Below, in pieces: positions 15,670 to 21,670 of a stretch of DNA of 24,239 nt. This stretch comes from UBA12481 sp012523435 (GTDB taxonomy: Bacteria; Bacteroidota; Bacteroidia; Bacteroidales; UBA12481), in the NCBI GenBank assembly GCA_028686135.1, contig JAQUCP010000028.1, forward strand, positions 1 to 24,239, in the 5' to 3' direction. How positions within the stretch are numbered: position 1 is the stretch's first letter; every line of letters begins with the position of its first letter. The position numbers and the translations under genes were made by a program. Under the pieces are notes generated by a model. It searched no databases. It was not told the DNA's origin and saw only the letters and a list, made by a program, of their open reading frames with translations.

Positions 15670-16350
15670 ATGATTGATCTGCACACCCATCAGTCTTGGC
15701 CTGGTTATTCAGGCATGATCCGTATTCGCAGTTTTCAGTTTAGCGAAATAGCTGAGCTGAAGACCTTTACACTACCTTTTTCCGTGGGCATCCATCCCTG
15801 GGAGGCAGGTGACGGCGGGCTGGATCTTGCCCTGCTGGAACGATGGATTCAACAACCTAATTGTCTGGCAGTGGGAGAATCCGGATTGGACAAGCTCCGC
15901 GGGCCGGTGCTAGAGGTGCAGATCCGTTGGCTGATGGCGCAGGCACAACTAGCGATGAGTCATTCAAAACCGATGATCATTCATTGTGTCCGATATTGGA
16001 ATGAGCTGATCACCATCCGAAGGAAATTTCCCGAAGTGCCCGCTTGGATCATCCATGGTTTCAGAGGGAAAGCTGAACTTGCTGCACAACTGGTTCGGCA
16101 CGGATTCTACCTTGCTTTTGGAACGGCTCTGATGGAGGAGAGCGCCGCCCTGGCGGAAGTTTTCGCTCAGGTACCGGTCACTCGGCTCTTTCTTGAAACC
16201 GATGAAGGTGATGCCACTATTGAAGAGGTGTACACTATCGCTGCGAGTATTCGGCAGATCACCCCAGAGCAGCTACAAACTGCGATTATTAATAACTTTA
16301 ACACCGTATTTGGAAACGATGTCTTACCCCGATTGGCTTCAACGCACTGA
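15670..16350 (+). CDS. TatD-family metal-dependent hydrolase
   Basis: A 226-residue TatD-family protein. The start is the ATG at 15670, which begins MIDLHTH; an in-frame TTG 12 codons upstream would put residues before the usual first strand. Metal-site residues follow the family order: H5 and H7 (HTH), GIHPW at 40-44, E70 in VGESGLD, H105 in MIIHC, H129 in IHGFRGK and D178 in LETDEG. TatD proteins are two-metal phosphatase/nuclease-type hydrolases, several with DNase activity; the exact substrate here is unknown. At 226 residues it is shorter than the usual ~260 but has all the motifs. Its 3' end overlaps the tcdA start by 32 bp, a pairing I recall from other Bacteroidota genomes. Confidence 0.88.
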   Translation: MIDLHTHQSWPGYSGMIRIRSFQFSEIAELKTFTLPFSVGIHPWEAGDGGLDLALLERWIQQPNCLAVGESGLDKLRGPVLEVQIRWLMAQAQLAMSHSKPMIIHCVRYWNELITIRRKFPEVPAWIIHGFRGKAELAAQLVRHGFYLAFGTALMEESAALAEVFAQVPVTRLFLETDEGDATIEEVYTIAASIRQITPEQLQTAIINNFNTVFGNDVLPRLASTH

Positions 16351-17068
16351 ATTACTTCTTGGCCCTGAAAAGCTTCTAAAGTTGAGCAAGGCTAACGTTC
16401 TGGTTGTCGGTCTCGGCGGTGTCGGTGCCTATACTGCCGAGATGCTGTGCCGCGCGGGCATCGGCCAAATGACCATCGTCGATGGCGACCAGATCCACCC
16501 CACCAACCGGAATCGTCAGCTGATTGCCCTGAAGAGCCTCGAAGGACGATCCAAGGCAGGATCGATGGCCGACCGGCTCCTGGACATCAACCCGGACTTA
16601 CAACTAACTGTCATTGAGGAATATATCCGCGACGATCGAATGGTTGAAATCATCAATGAACCGTATGATTACGTTGTAGATGCTATTGACACGTTGGCAC
16701 CCAAAGTATTTTTGATCTATCACACCTTGCGCTGCGGGCATCCAATCGTCAGTTCGATGGGCTCTGGCGGCAAGATGAACCCCGAAGAGATTCGGATCTC
16801 CGACCTGTCCGAATCGTACAACTGCAAGCTCGCTGGCATTTTACGCAAAAGGCTTCATCGGCTAGGCGTCTATTCCGGGGTAACCGTCGTGTTCTCACCG
16901 GAAAAAGTCGGCAAAGAAGCCGTCATCCTCACCGAAGGCGAAGAAAACAAAAAATCTACTGTTGGCACTATCAGCTATATGCCTCCACTCTTTGGATGCT
17001 TCATGGCCTCGGTGGTCATCCGCCACCTGACAATTCCCACCAGCATATCATCGCAGGAAAGCTCATGA
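16319..17068 (+). CDS. tcdA: tRNA threonylcarbamoyladenosine dehydratase (TcdA/CsdL), E1-like ThiF fold
   Basis: A 249-residue ThiF/MoeB-like protein matching TcdA, which uses ATP to cyclise t6A37 of ANN-decoding tRNAs to ct6A. The nucleotide-binding loop is VVGLGGVGAYTAEML (G31, G33, G34, G36), then IVDGD (D55), TNRNRQ (62-67) and DYVVDAIDT (117-125). The C-terminal block GTISYMPPLFGCFMASVVI corresponds to the Gly-rich conserved end of the E. coli protein. The open frame begins at 16193, but the ATG at 16319 (MSYPDWLQRTELLLGPE) matches the family N-terminus. It overlaps tatD by 32 bp and ends just before a bidirectional terminator. Confident family call. Confidence 0.9.
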   Translation: MSYPDWLQRTELLLGPEKLLKLSKANVLVVGLGGVGAYTAEMLCRAGIGQMTIVDGDQIHPTNRNRQLIALKSLEGRSKAGSMADRLLDINPDLQLTVIEEYIRDDRMVEIINEPYDYVVDAIDTLAPKVFLIYHTLRCGHPIVSSMGSGGKMNPEEIRISDLSESYNCKLAGILRKRLHRLGVYSGVTVVFSPEKVGKEAVILTEGEENKKSTVGTISYMPPLFGCFMASVVIRHLTIPTSISSQESS

Positions 17069-17094
17069 TCATTTACAATCCAATAAGTTGGAAA

Positions 17095-17124
17095 AAAAAG
17101 ACCGCGGGAATCCGTGGTCTTTTT
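17095..17124. terminator. Bidirectional rho-independent terminator
   Basis: An 8-bp stem (17100-17107 with 17112-17119, one G-T pair) around a GAAT loop is flanked by five A on the left and five T on the right that extend the stem. On either strand it reads as a G+C-rich hairpin followed by a U-tract. It lies between the convergent tcdA (ends 17068) and the small membrane-protein gene (ends 17129) and can serve both. Confidence 0.85.
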
Positions 17125-17128
17125 AAAG

Positions 17129-17320
17129 TTAAAATAGTAGATGACTTCCAATTACAATGCAAGCTGTCATAACAAAAGAAATTACCAATAAATTCTTGGC
17201 TAATCTTTTTCTAATGATGTCACTTGAGGCATGCTTTTTCAACGTAAACCATAAAATAATTACACCAGCGTTACCCACTACAATCATTACAATGGGATAG
17301 ATGATTTCCAAAGTTGTCAT
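17129..17320 (-). CDS. Small two-helix membrane protein of unknown function
   Basis: A 63-residue protein with two predicted membrane segments, about residues 6-26 (IYPIVMIVVGNAGVIILWFTL) and 43-62 (NLLVISFVMTACIVIGSHLL), joined by a basic loop (KKHASSDIIRKRLAK). I do not recognise a family. It starts 17 bp after the lipoprotein gene upstream on the same strand and ends 4 bp before a terminator hairpin, so it is very probably the second gene of a two-gene transcript. The positive loop predicts both termini facing the periplasm if the positive-inside rule holds. One line of the local sequence (17161-17220) is only 16 of 60 G+C by hand count, much lower than the tcdA gene next door. It could assist or protect against the lipoprotein, but nothing shows that directly. 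Confidence 0.65.
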   Translation of the reverse strand: MTTLEIIYPIVMIVVGNAGVIILWFTLKKHASSDIIRKRLAKNLLVISFVMTACIVIGSHLLF

Positions 17321-17337
17321 AATTGGTGTGTTTTTGT

Positions 17338-18108
17338 TTATTCTTCAACAGGGGTTAAGTAATGGGCACTAACGCACCAAATCGTGTCAAAAGTGATCCA
17401 TGCTAGAATAATGGGTGCGATTGCAGCTGTAATTTGAGCTCCTAAAGCAGATAAAAGAAGTTGCTTGATAGTCTGTTTTGAAACGGTTGCGACAATAGAG
17501 GCGGTGAAAGTAGCCTTTCCAACATCATACCCCACACTAAGCAAGGCTGCTCTCAGACACTTATCAATGACATTAATTACTGGAGAATCAGGTGGCAAGG
17601 ATGTTGGCCGATAGTAAGTGTAGGTCATATTAACTGTATCCAGCTCATATCCTATTAACGAGTCTACAGTTTGAAGGTAATAGTTCCCTGCGATCGCAGC
17701 ATTTACAATGTTTTCAGGTTCATAGCCAGAACAATCAATTTGAAACTCTTGAACAAGAAAATGAAAAGCAGCTGGAAATAAGTCGCTTACAAACTCTAAG
17801 ACATCCTCATCAGTTACAACTGCTAATACATCCTCGACAGGGATTTCAGGCAATGCTGCTTTCAGTGTTATGTCACCCGAACTGATCTTGTCGTCAAGAA
17901 CTTGCTTTTCAAGTTTCTTAATGATTCTCCCCTTTGACTCATTCAACTCTTTTTCAAAAAGGGCTCGAGGGCTGCTGGATTCTAATTCCGTCTCAATAAT
18001 GGATTGCTTAGCCGCCGATGCCGTTTCAGATGGAGACAAGTCTGTTTTCTTGCAGCCAAATACTAACATAGATAGGAGAATTGCTCCTAAGATTAGTTTT
18101 AGCTTCAT
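17338..18108 (-). CDS. Predicted lipoprotein with hydrophobic C-terminal region, unknown family
   Basis: A 256-residue protein with a lipoprotein signal peptide (MKLKLILGAILLSMLVFGC, lipid-modified Cys19) followed by KK-T-D-L and a Ser/Ala/Glu-rich linker, typical of Bacteroidota lipoproteins. Residues about 45-85 are charged and probably helical. The C-terminal part, about 190-245, is hydrophobic and helix-prone (TIKQLLLSALGAQITAAIAPIILAWITF), unusual for a soluble lipoprotein domain. Two Cys in the middle (in QIDCSGYEP and VIDKCL) and one near the end (TIWC) could form disulphides. I do not recognise the family. It precedes the small membrane protein by 17 bp and has a promoter candidate at 18151-18182. 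The pair lies in A+T-rich DNA between G+C-richer core genes, which suggests acquisition. Confidence 0.75.
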   Translation of the reverse strand: MKLKLILGAILLSMLVFGCKKTDLSPSETASAAKQSIIETELESSSPRALFEKELNESKGRIIKKLEKQVLDDKISSGDITLKAALPEIPVEDVLAVVTDEDVLEFVSDLFPAAFHFLVQEFQIDCSGYEPENIVNAAIAGNYYLQTVDSLIGYELDTVNMTYTYYRPTSLPPDSPVINVIDKCLRAALLSVGYDVGKATFTASIVATVSKQTIKQLLLSALGAQITAAIAPIILAWITFDTIWCVSAHYLTPVEE

Positions 18109-18150
18109 TGTGTAGTGGTTTATTTGGTTAAGGATTATTTGCTAACAACT

Positions 18151-18182
18151 CAAAGGTGGAAACTTTCTTTCTAATATCCAAA
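18151..18182 (-). promoter_or_regulatory. Probable promoter for the lipoprotein / membrane-protein pair
   Basis: On the minus strand, TTTG (18179-18182), a 20-bp A+T-rich spacer and CACCTTTG (18151-18158) match TTTG-N20-TAnnTTTG with one mismatch (C for the first T). Transcription would start near 18144, about 36 nt before the ATG at 18108. It shares a 208-bp divergent gap with the URO-D-like gene, for which I found no comparable plus-strand promoter. Confidence 0.5.
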
Positions 18183-18316
18183 AGGTTAAGGACCTTTTTT
18201 TTTCTGATAAAGTTTTCCAAATCAAGGGAAAGGGCAAGGATTGCCTGACGCAAAGACCATCCGGCACCACGAAAACGGATAAATAATTACCTTCACCGAT
18301 CATAACCCTAACCGTC

Positions 18317-19576
18317 ATGACAGGAAAAGAGAGGCTGCTAGCCACCATTAACCATCAGGAGCCCGACCGGGTGTGTGTTGATTTCGGAGCTACTTCGGTA
18401 ACCGGCATTCACGCTTCAATCATTAACAAGCTATGGTTAAGGATTTTCGGGCAACACAAGTATCAGGTTAAAGTTATTGAACCCTACCAGATGTTGGGTG
18501 AGATCGATCCGGGGTTGCGGGATGCTTTGGGCATTGACGTCATTGGCATTCTAGGCAGAAAGTCTCTACTTGGAACTGATGAGGAGGGTCCCTGGAAACC
18601 GTTTCGCCTGTTCGATGGAACCGAGGCAATGGTCCATCATAACCTAAACTGGACCGTGGATCCAGATTCGGGCGATCTGCTGGTTCCTCCGGGTGGTGAT
18701 CTTTCCTGCCCACCATCGGCCCGAATGCCCAATGGGGGGTACTTTTTTGACTCGATCATCCGTCAGCAACCCATTGAGGAAGAAAAACTTCGTGTAGAAG
18801 ACAACACCGTGGAGTTCACTTTGTTTAACGGTGATGACCTGAACTATTATCGGAATAAAAGGCGGTGTCTCGACCGTAATCCGGATTATGGGGCTGTGGT
18901 GTCGATCCCTGGCACTGGCTTTGGGGATATTGCCACCGTTCCGGCACCCTTCATGAAAGATCCGAAAGGAATCCGCGACATCCAGGAGTGGTATATTTCC
19001 CCTTTAATGCGGCGCGACCTGGTGTATGGCATTTTTGAGAAACAGTGTGAAGTAGGCCTTCAGAATCTTGATTATCTAATTGATATTCTGGGCGATAGCG
19101 TTCAAGTTGCTATGGTTTCGGGAACCGATTTCGGCACCCAGTCGGGGCTCTTCATCTCCCCCGACACCTTCCGCGATCTCTGGAAGCCTTTCTACGCCGC
19201 TGTCAATAAAAAGATCCACGAGAAAACATCCTGGAAGACGTTCATTCACTCCTGTGGAGCTATCCGCGACTTGATCCCTGATTTTATTGAAGCCGGGTTC
19301 GATATTCTCAATCCGGTGCAGGTGTCGGCTGCCGGAATGGATGCCCGTGAACTCAAGCAGGAATTTGGAAAGGATGTAGTTTTCTGGGGAGGAGGCGTTG
19401 ATACGCAGAAAACGCTGCCTTACGGAACCCCCGACGAGGTGTACCGGGAGGTCAGGGAACGCATCGACATTTTCGCTCCGGGCGGAGGGTTTGTGTTTAA
19501 TACCATTCATAACCTCCAGGGTAATGTCCCAATAGAAAATGTGGAAGCCATGTTCCGGGCTATCCGCGAAAGTTAA
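18317..19576 (+). CDS. URO-D superfamily (uroporphyrinogen decarboxylase / cobalamin methyltransferase-like) protein
   Basis: A 419-residue protein of the URO-D fold. Recognisable blocks are TGKERLLATINHQEPDRVCVDFG at the N-terminus, TFIHSCGAI (H311, C313), AGFDILNPVQVSAAGMD (326-342), VVFWGGGVDTQKTLPYGTPDEV (354-375) and GGGFVFNTIHNLQGNVP (389-405). The H-x-C element is shared with zinc-dependent methyltransferases of the MtaA/CmuA group, but the later Cys ligand of those enzymes is not seen; the equivalent region has His398 (TIHNLQG). It is unlike heme-pathway HemE, which has different N-terminal arginine motifs. Role probably C1 or methyl transfer, or a decarboxylase-like reaction; substrate unknown. 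It stands alone, with a divergent lipoprotein gene upstream and a palindromic repeat downstream; no corrinoid protein or activase is near. Confidence 0.82.
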   Translation: MTGKERLLATINHQEPDRVCVDFGATSVTGIHASIINKLWLRIFGQHKYQVKVIEPYQMLGEIDPGLRDALGIDVIGILGRKSLLGTDEEGPWKPFRLFDGTEAMVHHNLNWTVDPDSGDLLVPPGGDLSCPPSARMPNGGYFFDSIIRQQPIEEEKLRVEDNTVEFTLFNGDDLNYYRNKRRCLDRNPDYGAVVSIPGTGFGDIATVPAPFMKDPKGIRDIQEWYISPLMRRDLVYGIFEKQCEVGLQNLDYLIDILGDSVQVAMVSGTDFGTQSGLFISPDTFRDLWKPFYAAVNKKIHEKTSWKTFIHSCGAIRDLIPDFIEAGFDILNPVQVSAAGMDARELKQEFGKDVVFWGGGVDTQKTLPYGTPDEVYREVRERIDIFAPGGGFVFNTIHNLQGNVPIENVEAMFRAIRES

Positions 19577-19599
19577 AAGTTGTTAATTCGTTGATTTTT

Positions 19600-19633
19600 G
19601 ACACCTGACAGGTTTATAAACCTGTCAGGTGTC
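19600..19633. repeat. 34-bp perfect palindrome with ACCTG-n-CAGGT arms
   Basis: Seventeen bases on each side of 19616/19617 are exactly complementary. Each arm contains the 11-mer ACCTGACAGGT or ACCTGTCAGGT, itself a near-palindrome. It sits 23 bp after the URO-D-like gene and 47 bp before the first peptidase gene. The same 11-mer occurs twice at 23559-23590. The RNA would form a very stable hairpin and could end or stabilise the upstream transcript, although no T-tract follows. Confidence 0.85.
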
Positions 19634-19664
19634 CTACATTTACCTCACTAAACCGAAACTAAAA

Positions 19665-19671
19665 AAGGAGG
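19665..19671 (+). promoter_or_regulatory. Strong Shine-Dalgarno site deciding the start of the first M14-like gene
   Basis: AAGGAGG lies 8 nt before the ATG at 19680. A GTG directly before that ATG is possible but less well spaced. The site rules out the earlier in-frame GTG at 19629, which lies inside the palindrome. Near-consensus SD sites are unusual in Bacteroidota, and most other genes here lack one. Confidence 0.75.
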
Positions 19672-19679
19672 GTACCGTG

Positions 19680-21656
19680 ATGATCACACCGAGGAAAACA
19701 GGTTTCAATCACCTCGTTTTCAAATTTTTAGTAGTTATTTCCGGAATACTTTTCTGCATCATTCCGGGAAAAAGCCAGCCCGCCCAAGCAGAGCAGGGCT
19801 ATCAAACCTATGATGAACTCACGCACGAACTTCAGGTGCTGGTGAAAGCCCATCCCGATCTGGCTCTTTTGGAGTCCATCGGCACATCAGCCGAAGGTCG
19901 CGATATCTGGTTGCTCACCTTGGCCAAAAAAGGTAGTGTTCCTACGGAAGAGCGCCCCGGACTGCTGATCGCGGCGAATTTTGAGGCCGGGCATCTCATT
20001 GGCAGTCGGCTTTCGATGGCCATAGCCAGGCAGTTGTTGGATGGGTACAAGCAGCAGGAGGATATCAAACAAAGTCTTGATAATCATGTATTTTACATCA
20101 TCCCAAGAATGAATCCTGATGGTGCAGAGTCGTGGTTTGGCAAGCTACTCACCGGTCAGAAGGGTAATAATCGTCCTGCCGATGCCGATAATGACGGCCG
20201 GATGGACGAGGATGGGCCGGAGGACTTGAATGGCGACGGGGTCATTACGGTAATGCGGGTTAAGGATCCCCATGGTCTGTTTATGCTTGACCCAGCTGAT
20301 GGCCGTCTCCTGAAGCGTGCAGATGCTGCGAAGGGTGAGACGGGAGTGTACTCGATTTATCTCGAAGGCATTGATAATGATGGTGATGGGTTTATAAATG
20401 AAGATCCGGTTGGTGGCACCGATTTGAACCGCAATTTTCAGCATGCGTATCCCTATTTCAAGGAGGATGCTGGGCGATACATGGTGAGCGAGCCGGAATC
20501 CCGAGCGCTGATGGATTGGGTAATCAGCAACCGGAATGTGGCCATGGTGCTCACCTTTGGCGAGAGTGACAACCTGATTGTCCCGCCCTCATCGAGGGGT
20601 CAGCTTAGCACTGACCGTCCGCTTGATCTGATCAGCCTAGCCAGAGCGAGTGTGGAAGGAGCATCGCGCGTAGGAATGATCAGCACGGGCGGTCGGGGTT
20701 TCGATCGTTATTCCATGATGATGATGAGCAGTCGCGGAAGATCCGGAGGTCAGGGTGCCACACCGGAATCAACCGGGCGGCAGCGCCCTTCGCGGGAGCC
20801 TGCCACCACGGTTAACCAGGGTGATATAGAATATTTTAGCACCATCAGCAGTAAATACAAAGAGTTGACCGGGATTCAGACACAGCCCGTGCTCCGCAAT
20901 CCAGCGGGGGCATTCTTCCAGTATGCCTATTATCACTATGGTGTTCCCGCCTTTTCGACGCCAGGCTGGGGCATCACGCTGCCGGCTGACAGTACACGGC
21001 GGCCCGGTGCGCGGGGAACGATGGCCCGGCCAGGAGGTGGCGAAAACACATCGGTTATGCCAGGGGGTATGGCCAGAGGAGGTCAGTTTCCAATAGAAGG
21101 ATCATCCAGCTCAACCCCAGGCATCGACGCTCAATTTCTTAAGTATCTCGACAGCAAAAACATACAAGGGTTTGTAAATTGGGAAAAGGCCACCCACCCG
21201 GAGTTTGGTGAAGTGGAGATCGGTGGGTTTAAACCGTTGGAGATCAGCAATCCGCCGATCACGGAAATCGACAAGCTAGCAGAGAGTCATACGCAGTTTG
21301 CGCTCTACCTGTCAACCCTTTACGCCCGGATACGGATTGTGAATACCGAAGTAACCAGTCTCGGCGGTGGCCTATTCATGGTCAGGGCAGAGATTGCCAA
21401 CGAGGGCTTCCTACCCACTGCCCTACGACACGGGGTACAGTCGCGCTCGGTGAAGCCAACGATGGTTCAGCTAGGGGTTGCTCCTGAGCAGATCATCAGC
21501 GGAAGCAGTAAGACCAACTTCTTCCAAACACTCGATGGATCGGGCAGAAGGGTCAAATATGAGTGGATGGTGAAAGGCAAGAGCGGAGAGAAGATTGAGC
21601 TGAAAGCTGTTTCGCAGAAAGCCGGGTCAGACGTCAAAACCATCACGCTTAAATAA
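19680..21656 (+). CDS. Secreted M14 carboxypeptidase-like protein with a degenerate active site (probable pseudo-peptidase)
   Basis: A 658-residue protein with a signal peptide (hydrophobic HLVFKFLVVISGILFCIIPG, cleavage near 37) and an M14 zinc-carboxypeptidase fold paralogous to the next gene. Shared landmarks are LESIG.S..GRDI, IPRMNPDGAE, two Asp-rich calcium-type loops (168-180 and 231-242), DLNRNF (R251) and EVEIGGFKP. Against the intact neighbour, the HGNE zinc motif aligns with EAGH (E102, H105), so the two ligands are swapped; the third zinc His is G294 in LTFGESDN; and the catalytic Glu position is P428 in FSTPGW. A peptidase of normal M14 chemistry is therefore unlikely; binding, regulatory or partner functions are inferred. 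Gly/Arg/Ser-rich low-complexity stretches (about 345-380 and 437-480) are inserted. The start is set by the SD at 19665-19671. The following gene begins 14 bp after the stop. Confidence 0.85.
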   Translation: MITPRKTGFNHLVFKFLVVISGILFCIIPGKSQPAQAEQGYQTYDELTHELQVLVKAHPDLALLESIGTSAEGRDIWLLTLAKKGSVPTEERPGLLIAANFEAGHLIGSRLSMAIARQLLDGYKQQEDIKQSLDNHVFYIIPRMNPDGAESWFGKLLTGQKGNNRPADADNDGRMDEDGPEDLNGDGVITVMRVKDPHGLFMLDPADGRLLKRADAAKGETGVYSIYLEGIDNDGDGFINEDPVGGTDLNRNFQHAYPYFKEDAGRYMVSEPESRALMDWVISNRNVAMVLTFGESDNLIVPPSSRGQLSTDRPLDLISLARASVEGASRVGMISTGGRGFDRYSMMMMSSRGRSGGQGATPESTGRQRPSREPATTVNQGDIEYFSTISSKYKELTGIQTQPVLRNPAGAFFQYAYYHYGVPAFSTPGWGITLPADSTRRPGARGTMARPGGGENTSVMPGGMARGGQFPIEGSSSSTPGIDAQFLKYLDSKNIQGFVNWEKATHPEFGEVEIGGFKPLEISNPPITEIDKLAESHTQFALYLSTLYARIRIVNTEVTSLGGGLFMVRAEIANEGFLPTALRHGVQSRSVKPTMVQLGVAPEQIISGSSKTNFFQTLDGSGRRVKYEWMVKGKSGEKIELKAVSQKAGSDVKTITLK

Positions 21657-21662
21657 AGGAGG
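21656..21662 (+). promoter_or_regulatory. Strong Shine-Dalgarno site of the second M14 gene
   Basis: AAGGAGG overlaps the last base of the upstream stop codon and lies 8 nt before the ATG at 21671. Sequence and spacing are identical to the site of the first M14-like gene, which suggests that the two genes were translated in the same way before or since their duplication. Confidence 0.75.
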
Positions 21663-21670
21663 ACAAGCAC

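Noticed and set aside
16193..16318. Longer tcdA frame beginning inside tatD
   Set aside because: The extra 42 residues are the out-of-frame reading of tatD and do not resemble the TcdA N-terminus.
18180..18200. Hairpin AAAAGGT...ACCTTTT with a T-run in the divergent gap
   Set aside because: The stem is weak and A/T-dominated, no plus-strand gene ends before it, and it overlaps the better-supported minus-strand promoter.
19629..19679. GTG start for the first M14-like gene giving 17 more residues
   Set aside because: It lies inside the 34-bp palindrome and lacks a ribosome binding site, while the ATG at 19680 has a consensus SD and starts an ordinary signal peptide.
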